19,930 bases of DNA from an uncultured Georgenia sp. Its GTDB lineage: Bacteria; Actinomycetota; Actinomycetes; Actinomycetales; Actinomycetaceae. A program made the position numbers and the translations under genes. Below are positions 13,481 through 19,930 of the stretch, piece after piece. Positions within the stretch are counted from its first letter, which is position 1. Each line of letters begins with the position of its first letter. The notes beneath the pieces are model-generated. The model had not been told where the DNA came from, did not search any database, and was given only the letters and a program-made list of their open reading frames with translations. Where the stretch lies: positions 1 through 19,930 of the forward strand of contig NZ_CALGNQ010000034.1 in the NCBI RefSeq assembly GCF_937958535.1, in the 5' to 3' direction.

Positions 13481-14483
13481 CCTCCGCAGGAAGGCCGGTG
13501 CACCCGCAGTGCGGGTGCACCGGCCACTGCTGTGTCTGCGGTACCGGCCGGCGGGCGTCGACCACGAGGCTCGTGCCGGCAGCCGCCACCGGGCGCCGGT
13601 CGAGGAAGGCGAGCACCTGGCCGACCGCGGTCGCCGCCGCCAGCAGCGCGGTGCACGCCTCCACACCACGGGACGGCGAGCCCAGCAGCTGGGTGGCGAC
13701 CGCCGGCCAGCGGGCGTCGGCGTCCGTGCGGTGCAGGTCGACGCAGCGCCCGCACGGCCCGCGCCCGGGCGTGACGAGCGGACCGACGACGGCGTCCACC
13801 TCGCGGGCCACGACGAGGAGGTGGGCGACGTCCTCCCGGAGGAGCGGGCGCAGCCGCACCGGGTCGCTGACGTCCTGCTCGACGAGGACGACGAGGTCCG
13901 GGCGGGTGCGTGGCGGCGCCGTGGTCCGCAGGTGGGGGTGGGTGAGGCGCAGTGCCACGCGCGCGCGTTCACCGCGATGTTCACCGACGTCGCCCAGGCG
14001 GTAGCCCCCCAGCCCGACGTCGTCGCGGCGGACCCGGGCGGCGTCCTCGACCAGCAGCGTCCCGACCCCGGCCGCGGCGAGCCCACCGGCGAGGAGGAGG
14101 CCGAGGCGGCCCAGCCCGAGCACCGCGACGACCGCCTCACCCCGCCGGACGACGACGTCGGTGGCGTCCCGCAGGGCCACTCGTGACCAGTGGTCGACCT
14201 CGGCGCCCAGGCCGTGGTGGTCGAGGGCGGGGTCACGGGCGTGCTCCAGCGCGCCGCACGCGTCGAGCCGGGCGATCAGCTCGCGCGCCCGCTGCCGGCC
14301 GATCCCGAGCCCCCGCGCCCGCGCCAGCACCTCCTGCTCGCTCGCCTCCCGCTCCAGCCCGTCGAGCAGTCGCTGCTCCTCGGCCGTCAGCCCCTCGAGC
14401 ACGACGGCGTGCCGCGGGTCGGCGTGGACCTGGCTGGTCCCCTCGCCGCGCCACAGCACGTGCGTCCCCGGTCGTAGTCGCAT
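13455..14483 (-). CDS. ThiF/MoeB/E1-like adenylyltransferase-fold protein, function unknown
   Basis: Protein of 342 residues. An N-terminal region (~1-100) of unknown fold (LTAEEQRLLDGL, winged-helix-like look) precedes a Rossmann-type E1-like domain. Its nucleotide loop is VLGLGRLGLLLAGGLAAAGV (121-140), followed by TLLVEDAARVRRDDVGLGGY (142-161), matching the ThiF glycine loop and acidic strand end. Two cysteine pairs, CGRC (244-247) and HCGC (325-328), form a likely structural zinc site as in MoeB/ThiF. I see no catalytic cysteine assignable with confidence. ThiF-like enzymes adenylate the C-terminus of a ubiquitin-like or sulfur-carrier protein; no such partner is nearby. ATG at 14483 has AGGAGGGG upstream. 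It is convergent with whiB7 and divergent from the YgjP-like gene. A ThiF-like gene here is a regular member of this actinobacterial neighbourhood. Confidence 0.8.
   Translation of the reverse strand: MRLRPGTHVLWRGEGTSQVHADPRHAVVLEGLTAEEQRLLDGLEREASEQEVLARARGLGIGRQRARELIARLDACGALEHARDPALDHHGLGAEVDHWSRVALRDATDVVVRRGEAVVAVLGLGRLGLLLAGGLAAAGVGTLLVEDAARVRRDDVGLGGYRLGDVGEHRGERARVALRLTHPHLRTTAPPRTRPDLVVLVEQDVSDPVRLRPLLREDVAHLLVVAREVDAVVGPLVTPGRGPCGRCVDLHRTDADARWPAVATQLLGSPSRGVEACTALLAAATAVGQVLAFLDRRPVAAAGTSLVVDARRPVPQTQQWPVHPHCGCTGLPAEVRTVAVGG
13493..13525. repeat. 15-bp perfect inverted repeat inside the ThiF-like gene
   Basis: GGCCGGTGCACCCGC (13493-13507), loop AGT, then the exact reverse complement (13511-13525). 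It starts 42 nt after the whiB7 stop and lies within the last codons of the convergent ThiF-like gene, where it encodes the PVHPHCGCTG zinc-ligand segment. On the plus strand it would form a very stable RNA hairpin suited to ending whiB7 transcripts. Confidence 0.75.
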
Positions 14484-14606
14484 CGCCCCTCCTGCGTCGA
14501 GGATGGCAGGACGGCGGGCGGGGCGACAGGGCGGGGCACCCGGCTGTGGACAAGCGGGCCGTCCCCACGACGTGGCCGGCGTGGCTGCCGGGTCCGCGCC
14601 GCGCCG

Positions 14607-14612
14607 TAGGGT
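14607..14612 (+). promoter_or_regulatory. Leaderless-type -10 element of the YgjP-like gene
   Basis: TAGGGT fits TANNNT and is followed by 6 nt and the ATG at 14619, the same spacing as at nudC and the phosphotransferase gene. No Shine-Dalgarno is visible. No clear -35 is seen. Confidence 0.4.
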
Positions 14613-14618
14613 GCTCAC

Positions 14619-15143
14619 ATGTCGGAGATCGAGGTGAGGCGCAGCCGTCGGCGTACCAAGACGGTGCAGGCGTTCCGCGAGAACGGCCGCACCGTCGTCG
14701 CCATCCCCGACCGCTTCACCGCGGCCGAGGAGGCGGAGTGGGTGGCGCGGATGGTGGAGCGGCTGGAGCGCCGGCGCCGGCGGCAGCGACCCTCCGACAC
14801 CGAGCTCGCCGCCCGGGCCGAGCGCCTCTCCCAGCGGTACCTCGAGGGGCGGGCCCGCCCCTCGGCGGTCGCCTGGGTGAGCAACCAGCGAACCCGGTGG
14901 GGCTCCTGCACACCCGCCACCGGGAGTATCCGGATCTCCGACCAGGTCCGGGGGATGCCGGGCTGGGTGCTCGACTACGTCCTCGTCCACGAGCTGGCCC
15001 ACCTGCTCGTCGCCGGGCACGGGCCGGAGTTCTGGGCGTGGGTCGAGCGCTACCCGCACACCACGCGGGCGCGCGGGTTCCTCGAGGGTGTGTCCTTCGC
15101 CCGCCACCAGGCCGGCCTGGAGGCGCCGGACGCCGAGGACTGA
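14619..15143 (+). CDS. YgjP-like zinc metallopeptidase (DUF45, often named M48 family)
   Basis: Protein of 174 residues. The zinc site is VHELAHLLVAGHGPEFW (H124, E125, H128, with H134 as likely third ligand). The preceding block NQRTRWGSCTPATGSIRIS (89-107) is the hallmark of the YgjP/DUF45 family. The N-terminal ~75 residues are rich in Arg and Glu and probably helical. There is no signal peptide or membrane span, so it should be cytoplasmic. The family is expected to be a metal-dependent peptidase or hydrolase, but substrates are poorly known. ATG at 14619 is chosen for the leaderless -10 at 14607-14612 and because the family core follows. It is divergent from the ThiF-like gene (135-nt gap) and convergent with the DUF2342 gene (121-nt gap). 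Confidence 0.88.
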   Translation: MSEIEVRRSRRRTKTVQAFRENGRTVVAIPDRFTAAEEAEWVARMVERLERRRRRQRPSDTELAARAERLSQRYLEGRARPSAVAWVSNQRTRWGSCTPATGSIRISDQVRGMPGWVLDYVLVHELAHLLVAGHGPEFWAWVERYPHTTRARGFLEGVSFARHQAGLEAPDAED

Positions 15144-15157
15144 GATCCCGAGCGGGG

Positions 15158-15177
15158 CCCGGTTGCCGGTCACCGGG
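15158..15177. terminator. Weak hairpin downstream of the YgjP-like gene
   Basis: CCCGGT (15158-15163) and ACCGGG (15172-15177) form a 6-bp stem with an 8-nt loop, 14 nt after the stop codon. It may act as a terminator; no T-run follows. The rest of the gap to 15265 shows nothing clear. Confidence 0.35.
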
Positions 15178-15264
15178 AGCGGCCGGCGGGGCAGTGCGCT
15201 CGAGGACTACGGGATCCGCGAGGACCGAGGGCCGACGGCGTCGGTCGGTGTCGCAGCGGCCGGG

Positions 15265-16755
15265 TCAGCGCGGTTCCGGGCCGCCCGCCCCGGTCGGCCC
15301 GCCGTCGTCGTCCTCGTCGGGAGCCGTGTCGTCCGTCGGGGCGTCGCCCGTCCGCGTGGTGTCGCCCGTTCGTGTGGCGTCGCTCTCGGCCTCGGCGAGG
15401 ATGCTCGCCAGCGCGGCGTCCACGTCCTCCTCGGCGGAGGCGGCGGCGTCGCGCGCGGCGACGAACCCGCGCGGGTCGTCGAGCTCCTCGGCGGTGGGCA
15501 TGAGGTCGGGGTGGGACCACAGCGCGTCGCGGGCGCTGTCGCCGCGCTCCTCGGCGAGGTGCGTCCACAGTGCGGCGGCCTCACGCAGCCGCCGCGGGCG
15601 CAGCTCCAGCCCGACGAGGGAGGCGAAGGTCTGTTCCGCCGGTCCGCCGGCGGCGCGCCGGCGGCGGACCATCTCGCGCAGCGGCACGGCGTGCGGCAAG
15701 TGGGCGGCCACCGCCTGCCCGGCGACCACCTCGACCCAGCCCTCGACGAGCGCCAGCGCCGTCTCCAGCCGTACCAGCGCCGCCTGCTGCGCAGGGCTCT
15801 GCTCGAGGACGAACACCCCGCTGGAGAACGCCTCGCGCAGGGCCTCCGGGTCGCTGGGGTCGATGGACCGGACCGCCTCCTCGATCGCGCCGGTGTCGAT
15901 GGAGATCTCCCGGGCGTACGCCTCCACGGCGCCCAGGAGATGGGAGCGCAGCCACGGGACGTTGGCGAACAGGCGGGCGTGGGCCACCTCGCGCACCGCC
16001 AGGAAGAGGCGCACCTCCTCCTCCGGGGCGTCCAGGCCCTCCGCGAAGGCGCCGACGTTGGCCGGGACGAGGGCCGTGTGCGGGCCCTCGACGAGCGGCA
16101 GACCGGTGTCGGAGGTGCCGAACACCTCCCCGGCGAGGGTGCCGACCGCCTGCCCCACCTGCATCCCGAAGACCGCGCCGCCGAGCTGACGGATGAGGCC
16201 GCCCGCGGCGCCGATCCCCAGACCCGCCGCGAACGGGTGCTCACCCAGCTCGCGGGTCTGCTCCTCCAGCACCTTCTCCAGCGCGCGGGCCACCGAGGTG
16301 GCGATCGGCTCGGCGAGCCGCTTCCACGTCGGCATGGTCTGCTGCGCCCAGTCCGTGCGCGACCACGCGTGCTGGGCACCGCCGCTCGGCCCGAAGTCGG
16401 TGACGGCGTCGAGCCACAGGTCGGCCACCTGCAGCGCCTGGGTGACCTGGGCGGCCTGCGCCGCCGTCACCGCCGGGTCACCGGCCTGGCGCACCACCTG
16501 GGAGGCGATGTCTCCCGCCAGGGCCCAGTTCACCGGGTCGCTGCCGCCGGCGGCGAGCACCTGCTGCATCTGCTGGAGCATCATCGCCAGCTGGTTGCGG
16601 TCCTGCGGCAGCCCGGCAGCGTTCGCCATCGCGGAGGGGTCCAGCCCCGCCGCGCGCATCGCCGACATCGCCTCCTCGGCGGCCTGCGGCCCGAGCATGG
16701 AGCGCAGCAGCGCCTCCCAGCTCTCCTCACCGGGCCGACTCGGGTCCTCGCTCAT
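15265..16755 (-). CDS. DUF2342 zinc-dependent metalloprotease-like protein
   Basis: Large actinobacterial family often labelled zinc-dependent metalloprotease or F420-biosynthesis-associated protein; its real activity is not known to me. It has 496 residues. The family signature is FLAVREVAHARLFANVPWLR (251-270). E256 and H259 match the E and second H of an HExxH-like motif, while the first position is Arg. A glycine-rich hydrophobic stretch precedes it (GLGIGAAGGLIRQLGGAVFG, ~178-197). The Met/Gln-rich N-terminus (LAMMLQQMQQVLAAGG) is also typical. The last ~50 residues are acidic, with a small RTGD repeat, and probably disordered. ATG at 16755 has GGAG 8 nt upstream, and a promoter lies just before it. 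It is divergent from the PDZ/Lon-type protease gene, a pairing conserved in this locus (Rv3194c-Rv3195 in M. tuberculosis, recalled). Confidence 0.85.
   Translation of the reverse strand: MSEDPSRPGEESWEALLRSMLGPQAAEEAMSAMRAAGLDPSAMANAAGLPQDRNQLAMMLQQMQQVLAAGGSDPVNWALAGDIASQVVRQAGDPAVTAAQAAQVTQALQVADLWLDAVTDFGPSGGAQHAWSRTDWAQQTMPTWKRLAEPIATSVARALEKVLEEQTRELGEHPFAAGLGIGAAGGLIRQLGGAVFGMQVGQAVGTLAGEVFGTSDTGLPLVEGPHTALVPANVGAFAEGLDAPEEEVRLFLAVREVAHARLFANVPWLRSHLLGAVEAYAREISIDTGAIEEAVRSIDPSDPEALREAFSSGVFVLEQSPAQQAALVRLETALALVEGWVEVVAGQAVAAHLPHAVPLREMVRRRRAAGGPAEQTFASLVGLELRPRRLREAAALWTHLAEERGDSARDALWSHPDLMPTAEELDDPRGFVAARDAAASAEEDVDAALASILAEAESDATRTGDTTRTGDAPTDDTAPDEDDDGGPTGAGGPEPR
15343..15378. 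repeat. 18-bp tandem duplication in the DUF2342 tail
   Basis: Copies 15343-15360 and 15361-15378 match at 15 of 18 positions and both begin GTCGCCCGT. They encode the repeated T-R-T-G-D of the acidic C-terminal tail, probably a slippage product in a disordered region. Confidence 0.6.
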
Positions 16756-16785
16756 CTCGGCAGCTCCAGATCCTCGGGGGTCACC

Positions 16786-16814
16786 ACGGTAACCCTGCCC
16801 GCAGCCCCGGTCAG
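16786..16814 (-). promoter_or_regulatory. Promoter of the DUF2342 gene
   Basis: On the minus strand CTGACC (16814-16809, near TTGACA), a 17-nt spacer, then TACCGT (16791-16786, fits TANNNT). Transcription would start near 16779, giving a leader of about 24 nt that contains the GGAG ribosome site. Confidence 0.55.
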
Positions 16815-16886
16815 CCCGTGACGCGGCCGGTTTCGCCCAGGGCGTGACCCTCCCGCTTCGGCATCCCGGGGCGGCAGGGTGATGAT

Positions 16887-18020
16887 GTGGCCGTGCTCCT
16901 TCGACCCGACCGGACCCCGTCCTGGCAGGCGGCCGACGACGACCGACCCCTCCTCAGCCCGCGGACCGTGACCGCCGCCCTCTCCAGCGCGGTCACCTTC
17001 GTCATCGCCCTCGTCATGCTCTTCCTCACCCCGCCGTACGCGGTCCAGAGCCCGGGACCGACGGTGGACACGATCGGTGAGCTGGAGGAAGGCACACCGC
17101 TCATCACCGTCGAGGGCACCGACACCTACCCCACGGACGGCAGCCTGCTGCTCACCACGGTCTCCACCCGGGGCGGCCCCGGCTTCCCGGTCACCGCCGT
17201 CCAGGTCATCGGCGGCTGGCTGTCCGGGACCACCACCGTCGTGCCCCGCGAGGTCGCATTCGACCCCGAGCAGACCCGCGAGGAGGTGCAGCAGGAGTCC
17301 ACCCTGCAGATGAGCTCCTCCCAGACGAACGCCGCCGTCGCCGCCCTCACCGAGCTCGGCCAGGACGTGCCCACCGAGCTGCGTGTCGCGGGCACCGCGC
17401 CGCACGGCGCGAGCCACGGGCTCCTGGAGGAGGGCGACCTCCTCGTGTCCATCGCCCCCGCCGGTGACGCGCCGACGGAGCTGACCTCCTTCGCCGTCCT
17501 CAGCGAGGTGCTCGCCCACACGCCGCCCGGGTCCGCGGTGACCCTCGGCGTCGAGCGCGCGGGCGAGGGCACCGAGGTCGAGGTCGTCACCCAGGACGAC
17601 GGCGAGGGCGGCAGCCTGCTCGGCGTCATGATCGCGCCCGAGGTCGACCTGCCCTTCGAGGTCGAGTTCGCCATCGAGAACATCGGCGGACCGAGCGCCG
17701 GGCTCATGCTTGCCCTGGGCATCATCGACATCCTCACGCCCGGCTCGCTCACCGGCGGGCAGGACGTCGCCGGCACCGGGACGGTCGACCTCGCCGGTGA
17801 CGTCGGCCCCATCGGCGGCATCCAGCAGAAGATGGCCGGTGCGCTCCGAGACGGCGCGGACTGGTTCCTCGCGCCGGTGGAGAACTGCGACGAGGTGGTC
17901 GGGGCGGTCCCGGACGGGTTGGAGGTCATCGCCGTCGACACCGTCGGCGACGCCGTCGCCGCCCTGGAGGCCGTGGCACAGGGCAGCACCACCGACCTGC
18001 CCCGCTGCCCCGCGGGCTGA
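16887..18020 (+). CDS. Membrane-anchored PDZ domain serine protease with Lon-type (S16) catalytic domain, YlbL family
   Basis: Protein of 377 residues. A short cytoplasmic N-terminus is followed by one membrane span (~30-50, TVTAALSSAVTFVIALVMLF) and the conserved PYAVQSPGPTVDTIG block. A degenerate PDZ domain comes next (~165-235, GLLEEGDLLVSIA), then a Lon-type protease domain. The Ser-Lys dyad is S270 in IGGPSAGLMLALGI and K315 in GPIGGIQQKMAGA. This matches YlbL of Bacillus and Rv3194c of M. tuberculosis (recalled). The catalytic part should face outside the cell. GTG at 16887 is the start in this frame, with AGGGTGAT upstream as a weak ribosome site; an ATG two bases earlier is in another frame. 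It is divergent from the DUF2342 gene and convergent with the PPA1357-family gene. Substrates are unknown. Confidence 0.9.
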   Translation: MAVLLRPDRTPSWQAADDDRPLLSPRTVTAALSSAVTFVIALVMLFLTPPYAVQSPGPTVDTIGELEEGTPLITVEGTDTYPTDGSLLLTTVSTRGGPGFPVTAVQVIGGWLSGTTTVVPREVAFDPEQTREEVQQESTLQMSSSQTNAAVAALTELGQDVPTELRVAGTAPHGASHGLLEEGDLLVSIAPAGDAPTELTSFAVLSEVLAHTPPGSAVTLGVERAGEGTEVEVVTQDDGEGGSLLGVMIAPEVDLPFEVEFAIENIGGPSAGLMLALGIIDILTPGSLTGGQDVAGTGTVDLAGDVGPIGGIQQKMAGALRDGADWFLAPVENCDEVVGAVPDGLEVIAVDTVGDAVAALEAVAQGSTTDLPRCPAG

Positions 18021-18037
18021 CGCCCCGCCCGCGTCAG
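18017..18037. terminator. Bidirectional terminator between the PDZ protease and PPA1357-family genes
   Basis: CTGACGC (18017-18023), loop CCCGCCC, GCGTCAG (18031-18037): a 7-bp perfect stem. The protease TGA (18018-18020) is in the left arm and the opposing gene's stop (18034-18036) in the right arm. The two coding ends are only 13 nt apart, so this is the only place for a shared terminator. Confidence 0.6.
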
Positions 18038-18585
18038 GAGAAGGTGGCGCGCAGCGCCTCGACCAGGCCCGGGACGGCGTCGGGGGAGCCGGCGACGGCG
18101 TCGTCGGAGTCGTGGCTGCGCGAGCGCAGCGCGCACCAGGACTCGCCGGTGCGCAGTACTCCGACGGCGATCCGCACGTCCTGGCGGTCCGGGTGCGCCT
18201 CGAGGTAGGCCACCGCCTCCTGCGCGTCGCGCGGCATGTCCGTCTCGGCCTCGGGCGGGACGACGATGCGCTCGACGACGATCGCCGCGCCGTCCACCTC
18301 CGGCGGCCAGGCGAGCTGGGCGAGCAGCTCCTCCAGGGTGTCGGCCTGCGGCAGCCCGTCCTGCTCGACGGACAGCAGGTGCTCGGGGTCCTCCTGCGCG
18401 GACTCCGCCGCGCCGTCCGGCAGCTCCGCCGCGATGGCCGGGTTGGCTGCCAGCGCCGCGGCGGTGCGCACCAGCGAGAAGACGAGGACCGGGGTGTCCC
18501 ACCCCAGCGAGCTCACGTGGCGTTCGATGTCGAGGACCGCCCCCCGCAGGGCGCGCTGACGTGGGCTGGCGGTGGTGTCGCTCAT
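18034..18585 (-). CDS. PPA1357-family actinobacterial protein, function unknown
   Basis: Protein of 183 residues without signal peptide or membrane span, so probably cytoplasmic. It starts MSDTTASPRQRALRGAVLDIERHVSSLGWDTPVLVFSL; the GWD.P.LVF.LV block followed by a region ending LAWPPEVDGAAIVVERIVVPP is characteristic of a small actinobacterial family that sits beside UPF0182 genes. Later blocks are RDAQEAVAYLEAHPDRQDVRIAVGVLRTG and ESWCALRSRSHDS. The central stretch (~55-75) is acidic. I see no catalytic motif and assign no activity. ATG at 18585 is supported by GGGG just upstream and by the family start. It is divergent from the UPF0182 gene (144-nt gap), which may imply a shared regulatory region. 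Confidence 0.8.
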   Translation of the reverse strand: MSDTTASPRQRALRGAVLDIERHVSSLGWDTPVLVFSLVRTAAALAANPAIAAELPDGAAESAQEDPEHLLSVEQDGLPQADTLEELLAQLAWPPEVDGAAIVVERIVVPPEAETDMPRDAQEAVAYLEAHPDRQDVRIAVGVLRTGESWCALRSRSHDSDDAVAGSPDAVPGLVEALRATFS

Positions 18586-18610
18586 GGCCCCATGATCCAC
18601 CACCGGGTGA

Positions 18611-18648
18611 AAGGTTGACGTCCCCGGTGTGCCGGGTGTGGGAACCTT
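18611..18648. repeat. Nested 38-bp dyad in the PPA1357-UPF0182 divergent region
   Basis: Outer arms AAGGTT (18611-18616) and AACCTT (18643-18648) and inner arms CCCGG (18623-18627) and CCGGG (18632-18636) share one centre at 18629.5. The 6 nt between inner and outer arms on each side do not pair. It overlaps TTGACG (18615-18620) and the GGGAAC element. Likely a regulator site or RNA hairpin. Confidence 0.5.
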
Positions 18649-18666
18649 AGGGGAGCGCCGCGCGTT
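18640..18666 (+). promoter_or_regulatory. Candidate ECF-sigma promoter of the UPF0182 gene
   Basis: GGGAAC (18640-18645), 17-nt spacer, CGTT (18663-18666). This fits the GGAAC-N16-18-CGTT form used by SigE/SigH-type stress sigma factors of actinobacteria. The leader would be about 57 nt. TTGACG at 18615-18620 has no matching -10 at normal spacing. Confidence 0.4.
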
Positions 18667-18729
18667 CCTCTCTGCAGGGGCGTCCGTCGGCCGCCCACCG
18701 ACAGTGACACGACCGAAGGTGCCATCCAC

Positions 18730-19930
18730 GTGACGACTGCTTCCGTCCCACGACCGACGCGACCAGCCGGGGGCCGCCGACGGGGTGCGCTCGTACCCAC
18801 CCTCGTCGTCCTCGCCGTCCTCGCCGTGCTCCTCATGATCACCGCACAGCTGTGGACGGAGGTGCTCTGGTTCTCGCACCTGGAGTTCGAGGCGGTGCTG
18901 TGGCGGGAGTGGACCACCCGCGCGGTCCTCTTCGTCCTCGGCTTCCTGCTCATGGGGGTGCCGGTGTGGCTGGGGCTGCGCCTCGCCTACCGGTCGCGCC
19001 CGATCTACGCCCCGGTCACCCCGGAGCAGCAGAACCTCGACCGCTACCGGGAGAGTGTGGAGCCGCTGCGCCGTCTCGTCATGATCGGGGCCCCGATCGT
19101 CCTGGGCTTCTTCGCCGGTATCTCCGCCAGCGGCAACTGGCGCGCGGTGCTCATGTGGCTCAACCGTGAGCCCTTCGGCGCCACCGACCCCGAGTTCGGG
19201 CTGGACATCGGCTTCTTCGTCTTCACCCTGCCGGTGGTGCGCACGCTCGTCTCGTTCCTCATGACGGTGCTCCTCATCACCGCGGTGGCCTCGCTCGTCA
19301 CCCACTACCTCTACGGCGGGATCCAGCTCGGCGGACGTCCGCAGCGCATGACGAACGCCGCCCGGATCCAGCTGTCGATCATGGCGGGCCTGTTCGTCCT
19401 CCTCATCGGCGCCAACTACTGGCTGGACCGCTACTCCCTGCTCGTGGAGGAGAACGAGCGCTTCGCCGGCGCCTCCTTCGCCGACATCCACGCCAACCTG
19501 CCCGCCAAGACGATCCTCGCGGTCATCGCGGTACTCATCGCGATCCTCTTCTTCGTCTCCGCCTTCCGCGGCTCGTGGCTGCTGCCCGCCGCCGGGGTGG
19601 GCGTCATGATCGTCTCCGGCGTCGTCATCGGCGGGATCTACCCGGCCGTGGTCCAGCGCTTCCAGGTGACGCCGAACGCCGTGGAGGCCGAGTCGCCGTA
19701 CATCCAGCGCAACATCGACGCGACGCTGGCGGCCTACGGGCTGGAGGACATCGAGGTCCAGACCTACGACGCCGTCACCGAGACGGAGCCCGGCCAGCTG
19801 CGCGACGACTCGGAGTCGACGGCGAGCATCCGGCTGCTCGACCCGAACATCGTCAGCCCGACCTTCCGCCAACTGCAGCAGAACCGGCAGTACTACGACT
19901 TCGCGCCCAGCCTGGCGGTGGACCGCTACG
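18730..19930 (+). CDS. UPF0182 family integral membrane protein (partial, C-terminus off window)
   Basis: Start of a large actinobacterial membrane protein (the family is about 950-1000 residues; Rv3193c in M. tuberculosis, recalled). The first 400 codons are present and the frame is open to the window end. Seven hydrophobic segments are visible at roughly 21-45, 64-84, 117-135, 173-195, 214-233, 260-279 and 285-305, followed by the start of the large extracytoplasmic domain. Family blocks include WTEVLWFSHLEFEAVLWREW, DIGFFVFTLPVVR and RFQVTPNAVEAESPYIQRNI. GTG at 18730 is chosen because GAAGGT lies 9 nt upstream and similarity begins right after. Its function is unknown. It is divergent from the PPA1357-family gene. 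A possible stress-sigma promoter lies upstream, which would fit a cell-envelope role, but that is inference. Confidence 0.9.
   Translation, partial: MTTASVPRPTRPAGGRRRGALVPTLVVLAVLAVLLMITAQLWTEVLWFSHLEFEAVLWREWTTRAVLFVLGFLLMGVPVWLGLRLAYRSRPIYAPVTPEQQNLDRYRESVEPLRRLVMIGAPIVLGFFAGISASGNWRAVLMWLNREPFGATDPEFGLDIGFFVFTLPVVRTLVSFLMTVLLITAVASLVTHYLYGGIQLGGRPQRMTNAARIQLSIMAGLFVLLIGANYWLDRYSLLVEENERFAGASFADIHANLPAKTILAVIAVLIAILFFVSAFRGSWLLPAAGVGVMIVSGVVIGGIYPAVVQRFQVTPNAVEAESPYIQRNIDATLAAYGLEDIEVQTYDAVTETEPGQLRDDSESTASIRLLDPNIVSPTFRQLQQNRQYYDFAPSLAVDRY

Noticed and set aside
14545..14553. DnaA-box-like 9-mer (TTGTCCACA on the minus strand), with near matches around 9036 and 10564-10572
   Set aside because: The sites are single and far apart, with no AT-rich unwinding region or origin genes. 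They do not indicate a replication origin; titration sites cannot be excluded.
14484..15173. Upstream extension of the ThiF-like frame, antisense to the YgjP-like gene
   Set aside because: The ATG at 14483 has AGGAGGGG and starts a normal-length protein; the extension is shadow sequence opposite an intact HELAH metallopeptidase.
15343..15378. Tandem repeat considered as a possible array or regulatory repeat
   Set aside because: Only two units, in frame in an acidic disordered tail of DUF2342. This fits simple slippage and not a functional array.

Overview
The window is very GC-rich with dense genes, many GTG starts and short intergenic gaps. It carries a WhiB-family regulator, a mycoredoxin and a UPF0182 membrane protein, which together point to an actinobacterial chromosome, probably a Micrococcales member (Intrasporangiaceae/Ornithinimicrobiaceae-like; this taxonomic guess is inference). 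I see no insertion sequence, phage gene, CRISPR array, tRNA or rRNA.

Layout. (1) Positions 1-1501, minus strand: ectoine biosynthesis. ectA is complete and ectB runs off the left edge; ectC would lie outside. (2) 1751-6185, minus strand: a four-gene ABC importer operon in the order lipoprotein, permease, permease, ATPase. It most resembles the trehalose importer LpqY-SugABC and is translationally coupled by two stop/start overlaps. Trehalose uptake beside ectoine synthesis forms a compatible-solute block. (3) 6497-7681, minus: a macrolide-phosphotransferase-like protein, divergent from nudC at 7759-8730. Both have the same leaderless-type promoter, TACGGT-N6-GTG. (4) 8762-9019, minus: mycoredoxin. 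9092-10486, minus: a succinate-semialdehyde-type aldehyde dehydrogenase. (5) 10625-12667, plus: UvrD2-like helicase with an HRDC domain. (6) 12668-13450: whiB7 with a long structured 5' leader. The leader has a WhiB7-type promoter (AT-rich element beside the -35), a 46-codon upstream ORF with a strong Shine-Dalgarno, and two hairpins between uORF and gene. (7) 13455-14483, minus: ThiF/E1-like protein. 14619-15143, plus: YgjP-type metallopeptidase. 15265-16755, minus: DUF2342 metalloprotease-like protein. 16887-18020, plus: membrane-anchored PDZ/Lon-type protease. 18034-18585, minus: PPA1357-family protein. 18730 to the right edge, plus: UPF0182 seven-TM protein.

From nudC to UPF0182 this is the conserved actinobacterial neighbourhood known in Mycobacterium around nudC-mrx1-uvrD2-whiB7 and Rv3193c-Rv3196 (recalled knowledge, not searched here). 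The aldehyde dehydrogenase looks like an addition to it.

Most interesting are: the whiB7 leader, whose uORF encodes an R-L-R tripeptide of the macrolide-arrest type; a 15-bp perfect hairpin inside the 3' end of the ThiF-like gene, placed to end whiB7 transcripts; a macrolide-kinase-like protein whose metal-binding Asp appears to be Ser; a UvrD2 with no tetracysteine module; and convergent gene pairs whose two stop codons lie in opposite arms of one palindrome.
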